A stretch of DNA of 47,911 bases from an uncultured Prevotellaceae bacterium (lineage in GTDB: Bacteria > Bacteroidota > Bacteroidia > Bacteroidales > Bacteroidaceae), in assembly GCA_900320045.1 (NCBI GenBank), contig ONQT01000022.1:1-47911 (forward strand), given 5' to 3'. The position numbers and the translations under genes were made by a program. Numbering within the stretch: position 1 is the first letter of the stretch; each line of letters opens with the position of its first letter. Below the pieces are notes generated by a model. It did no database searches. It was not told where the DNA came from and saw nothing but the letters and a program-made list of their open reading frames with translations. Positions 34,265 to 42,605 of this stretch are shown here, piece by piece.

Positions 34265-37216
34265 ATGAGAAGATATATTTTCGTCATTCTTTTGTTGTGC
34301 AGTACCGTTGCGCTGATGGCACAGCACTACGTGACGGGTGTCCTCGTTGAAAACGGAACGGAAGAACCGCTGGTGCAGGCCACCGTCCGCCTGCTGGACA
34401 AGAAGAATGTGGTGAAGTCGGGTGCAGCATCCGATGTCATGGGACGCTTCCGCGTGCAGATTCCCAAGACGGGGCGCTATACCATCCAGATTAGCTGTGT
34501 GGGCTACAAGCCGTTGTCGCTGGAGATGCGTCTGGGCAGCGACAAGAACTTCGATATGGGTACCGTCTCGATGGAGTCGGACGCCGTGATGCTGAACGAT
34601 GCCGTGGTGACGGGCAAAGCCAAGAAAGTCGTGATGAAGGCAGACACCTTTGTCTATAACGCTTCGGCCTTCCGTACGCCCGAAGGTTCGGCCATCGAGG
34701 AACTGGTCAAGCGCCTGCCGGGTGCTCAGATTGACGACGATGGCAAGATTACCATCAACGGCAAGGAGGTGAAGAAAATCATGGTCGACGGCAAGGAGTT
34801 CATGGTGGGCGACACGAAGACAGCCCTGAAGAACCTGCCCTCGAGCATCATTGAACGGGTGAAGGCCTATGACAAGCAGAGCGACCAGGCTCGCATCAGC
34901 GGTGTCGACGATGGCGAGGAGGAGACGGTGCTCGACTTCGGCATCAAGAAAGGCATGAACAAGGGCCTGATGCTCAATGCCAATATGGGTGTTGGTACGC
35001 AGGATCGCTATGCCAGTCGCATTTTCGGCGGATGGATGAAGGACGATCTGAAGATTTTTCTCATGACCAACGCCAACAATGTCAACGACATGGGATTCTC
35101 CAACCGCGGTGGCCGGTGGGGCGCTGGCCGGCAAGGGCTGACGGCTCCGAAGATGGCCGGTGTGAACCTGAACTACGAGAAGAAGGACCGCCTGACGCTC
35201 GATGGAAGCATCCGCTGGAACCATAGCGATGTCGATGCCAAGCAGCGCCAGTCGACGGAGAACTTCATGAGCTCGTCGGCGTCGACCTTCGGCAATAGCA
35301 TCAGTCAGAAGTACTCCCGCAGCAACAGCTGGGACGGTCGTCTTCGCGTGGAGTGGCGCCCAGACTCTGTGTGGAACATCCTGTTCCGTCCCCAGTGGCA
35401 ATATAATAGCAACGACGACCTGGCAGCAGGCAGTAGTGCTACGTTTAGCTCCGACCCCTACAGCGTCAACGGCATTTCCGACCCCTTGGATGGTGCTCAG
35501 TTGCAGCAGCTGGTGGATGCCAAGCTGGTGAAGAACAGCAACCGGAACAACAGCATCGGCTATAGCGACAACAAGTCGTTCGGTGGTCGGTTGCAGATCA
35601 ATCGCCGACTGAGCAGCACGGGGCGCAATATCACCCTGCGACTGTCGGGCAACTACGGTGAGGGCATGAGCCGTTCGTTCTCCAACAATGCGGTGAATTA
35701 CTACGGTACCAAGCCCGACGACTTGGCCAACCGCTACGCCGTGACGCCTACGAAGAACTGGGACTACAGCGTGAAGACTACGTACAGCGAGCCTATCTTC
35801 CCCAAGACCTACCTGCAGTTCTCGTACCAATATGAATATAAGTACACGAAGAGCGACCGCGGCACCTACGACTTCAGCAAGCTGGGACTCGACTTCTTCA
35901 GCGTCACTCCCGAGTATCGCGGCTGGGACGACGAGTTGGCGCTGCTGGGTGGTCGGTCGTACGAAGACTATCGCGACCCCAACCTGAGCCGCTATTCGCA
36001 GTACAAGAACTATACCCATACCGCCGAGGCCATGCTGCGTGTGACTCGTAAGGCCTATCAGCTGAATGTCGGTGTGCAGATTATTCCGCAGCGGTCGCAC
36101 TTTATCCAGGACTATCAGGGCGTGCACACCGATACGGTACGTACCGTGACCAATGTGACGCCGACGGCCGATTTCCGCTATAAGTTCAGCGATGTCAGCC
36201 AGTTGCGCTTCACCTACCGTGCCAATACCAAGCAGCCCTCCATGAGCGACCTGCTGGACATCACCGACAACAGCAACCCGCTGAACATCCGCAAGGGTAA
36301 CCCGGGACTGAAGCCGTCGTTCACGCAGAACATCCGCCTGTTCTACAACAACTATTGGCAGAAATACCAGCGTAGCGTCATGGCCCACCTGTTCTTCAAC
36401 ATCACACAGAACGACATTTCCAACAAAGTTACCTACGATGATGCAACGGGCGCCAAGACGACACGCCCTGAGAATATCGACGGCAACTGGAACAGCTTTG
36501 CCATGCTGATGTTCAATACAGCGCTCGACTCCGCTGCCAACTTCTACGTCAACACCTTCACCACCCTGCGCTACGTCCATAATGTGGGCTATGTCAGTCT
36601 GCAGAACCGGGATTCCGAGCGTTCTACGACACGCTCCATGACCATCGGCGAGCGTCTGGCCACGGCCTATCGCAACGATTGGCTGGAGGTGGAACTCAAT
36701 GGCCAGCTGGACTATCTGCGGGCTCGTAGCGAACTGCAGGAGAACAACAACCTCGACACGTGGACCTTCTCCTACGGTGCTTCCGTGCAGGTGACGGCTC
36801 CGTGGGGCACGCAGCTATCGACGGGTATGAATATGCAGAGTCGCCGAGGTTACAACGATGCCGCCATGAACACCAACGAGCTGATATGGAATGCCCAGCT
36901 CTCGCAGTCGTTCTTGCGGGGCAAGGCGCTGACGCTGTCGCTCCAGTTCTTCGACTTGCTGCACCAGCAGTCCACCTTCAGCCGCACCGTGACAGCCATG
37001 CAACGCGCTGATACTGAGTATAATGCCATTACCAGCTATGCCATGCTCAACGTCATCTATAGGCTCAACCTCTTTGGCGGCATGTCCAACATGAAGGGTC
37101 CCGGAGGTCGTGATGGTCGCGGCGGTCATCCTGGCGGCTGGGGCGGAGGCCGTCCTGGCGGTGGAGGTCGTCCCGGTGGCGGAGGAGGATGGGGTGGAGG
37201 CCGTCCCCGCTTCTAA
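34265..37216 (+). CDS. TonB-receptor-like outer-membrane protein with glycine-rich tail
   Basis: The 983-residue protein has a signal peptide (MRRYIFVILLLCSTVALMAQ), then a carboxypeptidase-regulatory-like domain (VTGVLVENGTEEPLVQATVRL), a plug-like region (IEELVKRLPGAQIDDDGKI, NGKEVKKIMVDGKEF), and a long beta-barrel of the outer-membrane beta-barrel family. The last ~38 residues are almost only Gly, Arg, Pro and Trp (GGRDGRGGHPGGWGGG and on), an extra surface or periplasmic tail after the barrel. No SusD-like partner follows, so a role in glycan uptake is not indicated; ion or peptide export/uptake is possible. TAATTTTG at 34213-34220 is a candidate -7 box. Confidence 0.85.
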   Translation: MRRYIFVILLLCSTVALMAQHYVTGVLVENGTEEPLVQATVRLLDKKNVVKSGAASDVMGRFRVQIPKTGRYTIQISCVGYKPLSLEMRLGSDKNFDMGTVSMESDAVMLNDAVVTGKAKKVVMKADTFVYNASAFRTPEGSAIEELVKRLPGAQIDDDGKITINGKEVKKIMVDGKEFMVGDTKTALKNLPSSIIERVKAYDKQSDQARISGVDDGEEETVLDFGIKKGMNKGLMLNANMGVGTQDRYASRIFGGWMKDDLKIFLMTNANNVNDMGFSNRGGRWGAGRQGLTAPKMAGVNLNYEKKDRLTLDGSIRWNHSDVDAKQRQSTENFMSSSASTFGNSISQKYSRSNSWDGRLRVEWRPDSVWNILFRPQWQYNSNDDLAAGSSATFSSDPYSVNGISDPLDGAQLQQLVDAKLVKNSNRNNSIGYSDNKSFGGRLQINRRLSSTGRNITLRLSGNYGEGMSRSFSNNAVNYYGTKPDDLANRYAVTPTKNWDYSVKTTYSEPIFPKTYLQFSYQYEYKYTKSDRGTYDFSKLGLDFFSVTPEYRGWDDELALLGGRSYEDYRDPNLSRYSQYKNYTHTAEAMLRVTRKAYQLNVGVQIIPQRSHFIQDYQGVHTDTVRTVTNVTPTADFRYKFSDVSQLRFTYRANTKQPSMSDLLDITDNSNPLNIRKGNPGLKPSFTQNIRLFYNNYWQKYQRSVMAHLFFNITQNDISNKVTYDDATGAKTTRPENIDGNWNSFAMLMFNTALDSAANFYVNTFTTLRYVHNVGYVSLQNRDSERSTTRSMTIGERLATAYRNDWLEVELNGQLDYLRARSELQENNNLDTWTFSYGASVQVTAPWGTQLSTGMNMQSRRGYNDAAMNTNELIWNAQLSQSFLRGKALTLSLQFFDLLHQQSTFSRTVTAMQRADTEYNAITSYAMLNVIYRLNLFGGMSNMKGPGGRDGRGGHPGGWGGGRPGGGGRPGGGGGWGGGRPRF

Positions 37217-37218
37217 TC

Positions 37219-37267
37219 TCACCTCTCACCTCTCACCTCTCACCTCTCACCTCTCACCTCTTACCTC
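37219..37267. repeat. Seven heptamers TCACCTC
   Basis: Six perfect TCACCTC units and a TTACCTC, between the receptor and ClC genes. The same unit occurs inside trpE. Confidence 0.9.
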
Positions 37268-37286
37268 TAAAAAAATGTGCTGTCCG

Positions 37287-37318
37287 TTTGGTCAGCTCAT
37301 TTTTTATCCGTACCTTTG
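37287..37318 (+). promoter_or_regulatory. Promoter of the ClC gene
   Basis: TTTG (37287-37290), 20 bp, TACCTTTG (37311-37318), ending 8 nt before the ATG at 37327. Confidence 0.75.
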
Positions 37319-37326
37319 TGGGCGTA

Positions 37327-39135
37327 ATGGCAAATCATGTGCGAGAAATAGATAGTCCCAAGTGGCTGCAACAGCTCCTCGACTGGCGCGACCGCAACGT
37401 GAGCGACAAGATGTTCCTACTCATCCTGGCGTTCCTCGTCGGCCTGCTGTCGGCCGTTGCCGCCTTCGTGCTGCACGGGCTCATCAACCAGATTGTCGCC
37501 CTGCTGACCGGTCGCTTTGCCGCCGACTCCTACAACTGGCTCTACCTGGTCTATCCCGTGGTTGGTATCTACCTGACGTCGCTCTTCGTGCGCTACATCG
37601 TCCGCGACAACATCTCCCACGGCATCACGCGCATCCTCTATGCCATCTCGTCCAACCGCTCGCGGCTCAAGGCCCACAACACGTGGTCGTCGGTCATCGC
37701 ATCGGCCATCACCATCGGCTTCGGTGGTTCGGTGGGTGCCGAGGCGCCTATCGTGCTCACGGGCTCGGCCATCGGCTCCAACCTCGGCCAGCTGTTCCGC
37801 CTGGACAACAAGACGCTGATGACGCTCGTGGGCTGTGGTGCCGCAGGAGCCATCGCAGGCATCTTCAAGGCACCCATTGCCGGTCTGGTGTTCACCCTCG
37901 AGGTGCTCATGATCGACCTGACAATGGCCTCGCTGTTGCCCATCCTCGTCAGCTGCGTCACTGCCACCTGCTTCACCTACGTCTTCAGCGGCAATGCCGT
38001 GCTCTTCACGTTCCATCTCGACAGCGACTGGACCGTCGAGCGCGTACCCGCCTGCATCCTGCTGGGTGTCACCTGCGGACTGGTCAGCCTCTACTTCATC
38101 CGTACCATGAACGCCTGCGAGGACATGTTTGCCCGCTTCAAGGACAAACCCTATGTCAAGCTCGTCATCGGCGGCATCATACTGAGCACCCTCATCTTCG
38201 TCTTCCCTTCGCTCTACGGCGAAGGCTACCACAGCATCAACCTGCTGCTGAACGGCAAGACGGAAGCTGACTGGAACCAGCTGCTCGACGGCTCGCTGTT
38301 CTACGGTCACCCCGAGTTCCTTATATTATATATAGGTATGGTGGTACTCACCAAGGTCTTTGCCACCTCGGCCACCAATGGCGGCGGCGGCTGCGGCGGT
38401 ACCTTCGCACCCTCGCTGTTCATCGGCTGCTTCACCGGATTCCTCTTTGCACGACTGTGGAACATCCACGACATCGGTGTCTATGTGCCCGAGAAGAACT
38501 TCGCCCTGCTGGGCATGGCCGGCGTGATGTCGGGCGTGATGCATGCCCCCCTGACCGGCATCTTCCTCATTGCCGAGATAACCAGCGGCTACAACCTCTT
38601 CATGCCGCTCATGATTGTCTCCGTTAGCGCCTACCTCACCATCAACATCTTCGAGCCGCACAGCATCTACGGCATGCGACTGGCGCGTCAGGGTAAGCTT
38701 GTCACGCACCATACCGACCATGCCGTGCTGACGCTCATGAGTCTCGACTCCGTCATCGAGCGCGACTTCCAGGCCGTCGATCCCGATATGGAACTGGGAC
38801 AGATGGTTCACAAGATCAGCCGTTCGCGCAACAGCGTGCTGCCCGTTACCGATGCCGCAGGAACCCTGTTGGGCGAGATAGATATCCTGAAAATTCGCCA
38901 CGTCGTCTTCCGCACCGAGCTCTACCACCATTTCAAGGCCCATCAGCTCATGGTAGAGCCTGCTGCTACGCTGGGCGACGACACCCCCATGACGCAGGTG
39001 ATGAAGACCTTCGAGCGCACCCAGGCCGACTGGCTGCCCGTCCTCGACAGCGACAACCACCTGAAAGGCTACATCTCCCGCAAGCGCTTGTACAACATGT
39101 ACCGCAAGATGGTTCACGACTTCAGCCAGGAGTAG
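37327..39135 (+). CDS. ClC-type chloride channel/antiporter with C-terminal CBS pair
   Basis: About 602 residues. The ClC membrane core is shown by GFGGSVGAEAPIVLTGSAIG, GAAGAIAGIFKAPIAGLVFTLE, NGGGGCGGTFAPSLFIGC and GVMSGVMHAPLTGIFLIAEI. After the last membrane segment come two CBS domains (about 455-602; VIERDFQAVDPDMELGQMV, QVMKTFERTQADWLPVLD), which usually sense adenine nucleotides. I choose ATG 37327 from the promoter position; upstream in-frame codons are the heptamer linker. In the first selectivity motif the sequence is GSVGAEAP, so the usual Gly-Lys/Arg-Glu-Gly-Pro is altered, which is worth noting for ion selectivity. Confidence 0.9.
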   Translation: MANHVREIDSPKWLQQLLDWRDRNVSDKMFLLILAFLVGLLSAVAAFVLHGLINQIVALLTGRFAADSYNWLYLVYPVVGIYLTSLFVRYIVRDNISHGITRILYAISSNRSRLKAHNTWSSVIASAITIGFGGSVGAEAPIVLTGSAIGSNLGQLFRLDNKTLMTLVGCGAAGAIAGIFKAPIAGLVFTLEVLMIDLTMASLLPILVSCVTATCFTYVFSGNAVLFTFHLDSDWTVERVPACILLGVTCGLVSLYFIRTMNACEDMFARFKDKPYVKLVIGGIILSTLIFVFPSLYGEGYHSINLLLNGKTEADWNQLLDGSLFYGHPEFLILYIGMVVLTKVFATSATNGGGGCGGTFAPSLFIGCFTGFLFARLWNIHDIGVYVPEKNFALLGMAGVMSGVMHAPLTGIFLIAEITSGYNLFMPLMIVSVSAYLTINIFEPHSIYGMRLARQGKLVTHHTDHAVLTLMSLDSVIERDFQAVDPDMELGQMVHKISRSRNSVLPVTDAAGTLLGEIDILKIRHVVFRTELYHHFKAHQLMVEPAATLGDDTPMTQVMKTFERTQADWLPVLDSDNHLKGYISRKRLYNMYRKMVHDFSQE

Positions 39136-39186
39136 CTTCAACCAGCATATATATCCAAGGAGGACAAGAAGCTTTTCTGATGTGCT

Positions 39187-39246
39187 GATTTTGTGCATTT
39201 TTTCCCGTTTTCCTTGGTCGTTTAAAATGTTTGTTGTACCTTTGCA
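39187..39246. repeat. ~60-bp promoter repeat, copy 1 (P4)
   Basis: ATTTTGTGCATTT, TCCTTGGTCGTTT and GTTTGTTGTACCTTTGCA occur here and again with few changes at 42261-42320. The -7 box is TACCTTTG (39237-39244); CTTG at 39213-39216 sits at exactly 20 bp. It drives the ATPase remnant. Confidence 0.7.
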
Positions 39247-39289
39247 CTCTGAGTAAAAATACTCACTTCACTGAGTAAATTGTAAAGCT

Positions 39290-39506
39290 ATGTACAAAAG
39301 GGTTGAGTATCAACAAATTACAGAACGCTTAAAAGAGCAAAGAAAGTTCATTATGCCACCATCAACAAGGACATCTTGATGAGAACACCCAGGGATTTGA
39401 CGTGTTTCGCAAAAGGTTCTCCCCCAAGTCAGCTTTCATAGTAGGCGACGGCGGCATCAGTGCTGAGGATTTCTTGTCCATGGATATCACAAATCTGTTC
39501 AAGTAA
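39290..39506 (+). pseudogene. Eroded ATP-binding protein (DUF4143-type ATPase) remnant
   Basis: The start MYKRVEYQQITERLKEQRKFI matches the N-terminus of DUF4143-type AAA ATPases just before their P-loop. The sequence then jumps to a short INKDILM-like middle piece and, in another frame, to the C-terminus GFDVFRKRFSPKSAFIVGDG...EDFLSMDITNLFK ending at 39506. More than 300 residues are missing and the frames do not join. It follows promoter P4. Confidence 0.65.
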
Positions 39507-39560
39507 GGATAGGTTTGTCGCACAGACCCCACAGACCTTGTATCGCAAGGCCCCCTGATT

Positions 39561-42197
39561 TTACCTCAGCGTCTGGCCGATGGCATTGTATTCCTTGCCA
39601 TCCTTGACGATGATGAGTCTGCCGCTGCTGATGACTTTCCTGGCGACTTGACCCTTGATGGCTGAGGTCTGAACCGTAATATCTTTTACGCCGGTTGTCT
39701 GCTCATAGCTGAAGGTTACGCCGAGATAGAGCTGCTTGTTCTTACCATTGGGGTCCTCTTCTTTAGTGACAATCTTGGAGTTGTCAAAGCTCAGCACGAT
39801 TTTCTGAGTGGCCTCCAGGCTGATTTCCCTCGATACTGGTGTCTGTCCTGCTGTACCACCGGGGAATACCAATGGCGCTTCATTGATGTTTACGCCGTCG
39901 ACAGAAACGCCCGTCATGGTGATGGAGCGGTCTGCTAGGGTAGAGGTGTTGTTAGAGTAGCCCTTCAGGGTCATTCTTGTAATCTTGTAGCCTTCATTGA
40001 CAGAGAAGGTGATGGTCTCGCCGTTGTTGTTGGTGCGAATCTTGATGAGGTCGCCCGATGCGCTGTTTGTCAATTCGCCATTCTCGCCAGCGGTATAGCA
40101 TGTTCCTACAACCTTTGCCTTGTCCTCAGCGGCTGCCTTCAGCTTCTCCTCGCCCGACGCCGGAGCAGGGGGTATGACCTTCTCAGGAGCATGGTTGGCT
40201 GTCTGCGTGGTGTAGGTGCTGCCATCTACGCCCAGATAGTCAGGCAGGCAGTAGCCCAGATGAGGAGGCTGGTTGTATGAAGAGTTCTGCCATGCTATGC
40301 CCATGCGGTACATGTGGTCCTCCATGAGGCAAGGCACCTTATACAGGGTTGGCTCTGGAGTAGAGTAGATCAGGAGGTCGCAGGTGGGAGCGCTCCAGTC
40401 TGCCTCATAGTTCGTCATGATAATCTCCTCGCGCCAGTCGCCCAGCAGGTCGGCCTGCAGACAAGGTGTAGCCTTGGTGGTGTTGCAGGCCTGTGGCTTG
40501 CCGTAGTCGGCAAACTCCTGGAATACCTTTGTGGCATTGCTGGCCGTATTCCACGAGCGGATGCGTGGCGAGCAACCGTTCGTTGCGTCATATCTGCCGT
40601 CGAACGACTGGTCGTATGGGTCGCCTGTCCAGTAGATGCGGAAGTTGGTGTCAGGCTTTGAAGAGGATACTGTCGAGCCGTCAGCACAGGAACGCACATT
40701 GTTGTCGGCAGAAGACCAGAACTCAGAGCCTCGCTTGCTGGGAATGAAGTCACAAGCCAGTCCGCGGCCGTTGTCTGCTGAACCGGTGGCAGAAGCAAGT
40801 ATTTCGCCTGTGGTAGCATCATGCACATCCCAGCCATAGTCTCCATAAGACGATTTCTCCTCATGAGGCATCATCACCTCGAGGCCTGGGCGGTCGGGGC
40901 AGAGGTCAGCGAGGTGTATGGCATCACCATGACCGAAGCCTGTAGCGCAGAGCAGCTTACCGTCATGTCCTATGGTGGCAGCACCAATGCAGATGTCGTC
41001 CTTACCGTCATTGTTAACGTCGCCAATGCTGATGCCGTGCACACCCTGTCCATAACTTGACTTACCCTGTGATGTCACAGGGTTGGTGGTCTCGTTAGCC
41101 AGTTCTGTACCTGCTGCATCAACAAGGCTCCATGCCGTCTTTGAAGTGCCCTTGTGCAGCCAGCGGGTCTTGAGGCTTGTGCCATTCCAGTCAACAGCCC
41201 AAAGGTAGCATGCAGTATAGTATCCGCGCTGCATGATGGCAGAAGGGAGCTTGTCAAGTCCGTCAAGGTAGGCAACGGCAGCATTGTGTCTGTTGCCGCG
41301 ATTATAGTTGGAGTCACCCCAGCCAGTATAGGTATCAGCTGCTGTAGGGAAATCCTTCTGACCACGACTGGGAGAATACCATATTGTATTCATGGCTGCA
41401 CCTGTCTTGCCATTGAAGACGGTAAGAAACTCCTCGCCGCCCATGATGTGACCTATATAGCTTCCGCTTGCCACTACATAAGTCTTAGTATTGTCAACAG
41501 CCTGGATGGTGGCATCGCCTGCAGCGCTGACATAGTTGCCATTGCCGTCCTTGGAACCAGGAGCAGTCTTGCAGATTATCTCTGCCTTGCCGTCACCGTC
41601 AAAGTCATAGACCAGGAACTGGGTGTAGTGATTGCCCGAACGGATGTTAAAGCCGAGATTGATTTGCCACATCCGTGTGCCGTCAAACTCGTAAGCCTCC
41701 AGGATACAAGGCGAGGAATAACCCTTTTCGCCATTGTCTCGCTGATTATCAGGCATCCATTTTACCACGAATTCATAGTCGCCGTCTCCGTCAAGGTCTC
41801 CTACAGAGATGTCGTCAGGGCGATAGCGCCCTGTCGTGTCTCCGCTTTTGATAGCTGCCGGACGAGGAAGGCTTATCGTCGTAAACATATTGTCCCAGGC
41901 CTTGCACTCGGCCTCGCCGCCCTTGCTGCTCTGCACCTTGTAGGTGTCGCCAGGCTTACCGTCGGCATCAAGATAGTTAGTAACATCGGCAATGCCGCTC
42001 TTCACAAGTGTTCCGTTGCGATACACAGAGAATGTAGCATCGCCGTCGGCTCCAAGATAGCGCCACGAAACGAGAATGCCCTGCGAGGTCTTCACTGCCA
42101 CAGGGGCGCGGTTGAGTTTTTCTTTCACCTGCGCAGCACTGGCACTGCCGCACAGCACAACAGCCAACAAGCTTAGTAGGAATGTCTTCATATTCAT
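39561..42197 (-). CDS. Rhamnogalacturonan lyase, PL11 family, with sorting-like C-terminus
   Basis: About 878 residues from the ATG at 42197 (MNMKTFLLSLLAVV; the upstream in-frame extension is not signal-like). An N-terminal module (GILVSWRYLGADGDATFSVYRNG) precedes the eight-bladed propeller of PL11, rich in Asp calcium-binding turns (VGDLDGDGDYEFVVKW, VYDFDGDGKAEIICKTAPG, IGDVNNDGKDDICIGA). A ~150-residue beta domain and a C-terminal T9SS-like end (ISSGRLIIVKDGKEYNAIG) follow. It would cleave the rhamnogalacturonan I backbone outside the cell and complements the PL1/GH28-GH105 block 20 kb away. A TATATTTG box lies at 42218-42225 on the minus strand. Confidence 0.93.
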   Translation of the reverse strand: MNMKTFLLSLLAVVLCGSASAAQVKEKLNRAPVAVKTSQGILVSWRYLGADGDATFSVYRNGTLVKSGIADVTNYLDADGKPGDTYKVQSSKGGEAECKAWDNMFTTISLPRPAAIKSGDTTGRYRPDDISVGDLDGDGDYEFVVKWMPDNQRDNGEKGYSSPCILEAYEFDGTRMWQINLGFNIRSGNHYTQFLVYDFDGDGKAEIICKTAPGSKDGNGNYVSAAGDATIQAVDNTKTYVVASGSYIGHIMGGEEFLTVFNGKTGAAMNTIWYSPSRGQKDFPTAADTYTGWGDSNYNRGNRHNAAVAYLDGLDKLPSAIMQRGYYTACYLWAVDWNGTSLKTRWLHKGTSKTAWSLVDAAGTELANETTNPVTSQGKSSYGQGVHGISIGDVNNDGKDDICIGAATIGHDGKLLCATGFGHGDAIHLADLCPDRPGLEVMMPHEEKSSYGDYGWDVHDATTGEILASATGSADNGRGLACDFIPSKRGSEFWSSADNNVRSCADGSTVSSSKPDTNFRIYWTGDPYDQSFDGRYDATNGCSPRIRSWNTASNATKVFQEFADYGKPQACNTTKATPCLQADLLGDWREEIIMTNYEADWSAPTCDLLIYSTPEPTLYKVPCLMEDHMYRMGIAWQNSSYNQPPHLGYCLPDYLGVDGSTYTTQTANHAPEKVIPPAPASGEEKLKAAAEDKAKVVGTCYTAGENGELTNSASGDLIKIRTNNNGETITFSVNEGYKITRMTLKGYSNNTSTLADRSITMTGVSVDGVNINEAPLVFPGGTAGQTPVSREISLEATQKIVLSFDNSKIVTKEEDPNGKNKQLYLGVTFSYEQTTGVKDITVQTSAIKGQVARKVISSGRLIIVKDGKEYNAIGQTLR

Positions 42198-42260
42198 TTT
42201 GTTAGTAAAAGATGGTGCAAATATACACATTATTTTTCTTAATACACACGCTAAATGCGA

Positions 42261-42320
42261 TATTTTGTGCATTTTCCCTCTTTTTCCTTGGTCGTTTGAA
42301 AGGTTTGTTGTATCTTTGCA
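42261..42320. repeat. ~60-bp promoter repeat, copy 2 (P5)
   Basis: Copy of 39187-39246 with -7 TATCTTTG (42311-42318) and CTTG at 42287-42290. It drives the 59-aa gene at 42381. The two copies are direct repeats about 3.07 kb apart, on either side of the ATPase remnant plus the PL11 gene. Confidence 0.75.
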
Positions 42321-42380
42321 GAAAATATGTATTGTTACTAACGCCTATGGCAACGACAATTAACCATTATACCTACCGCT

Positions 42381-42560
42381 ATGGAAAAGATTGCTAAGAA
42401 AGAATATTCCCGCCCGGTCTGCCTAGTAATGGATTTGCCTTGCAAGACGCTGCTGATGACCTCTAAAGATATAGACCCTTATGCAGGGAAAGAGACGATA
42501 GACATTCCGCTGGACGACTTCCAGATGAATCCCGACGAGGGAACCTTTGATGCGCTGTAA
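42381..42560 (+). CDS. 59-residue small protein with its own promoter and terminator
   Basis: The frame MEKIAKKEYSRPVCLVMDLP, then CKTLLMTSKDIDPYAGKETI, then DIPLDDFQMNPDEGTFDAL, starts ~58 nt after the P5 start point and ends 2 nt before a strong terminator. There is no signal peptide or membrane segment; the C-terminal half is acidic. The N-terminal pattern (charged start, Y-x-x-P, a hydrophobic stretch, LL-x-x-S) is one I associate with many short uncharacterised Bacteroidetes proteins, but I cannot name a family. A role as a secreted peptide precursor or regulator is open. Confidence 0.65.
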   Translation: MEKIAKKEYSRPVCLVMDLPCKTLLMTSKDIDPYAGKETIDIPLDDFQMNPDEGTFDAL

Positions 42561-42562
42561 GC

Positions 42563-42600
42563 AAAAAACAAGCCCGCTGGAATGAGCAGGCTTGTTTTTT
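42563..42600. terminator. Bidirectional terminator
   Basis: AAAAAACAAGCC-c-GCT pairs with AGC-a-GGCTTGTTTTTT (one mismatch, 6-nt loop), with A and T tracts on both sides. It ends the small-protein gene (plus) and the peptidase operon (minus). Confidence 0.9.
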
Positions 42601-42605
42601 TTGTC

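Noticed and set aside
34181-36580. A 799-codon open frame antisense to the outer-membrane receptor gene
   Set aside because: The translation has no recognisable domain, is rich in V/H/R/Q as expected for an antisense shadow of a high-GC third-position gene, and the sense frame has a complete receptor with signal peptide.
37417-38310. A 297-codon antisense frame in the ClC gene
   Set aside because: Composition is that of a shadow frame; the ClC motifs on the plus strand are decisive.
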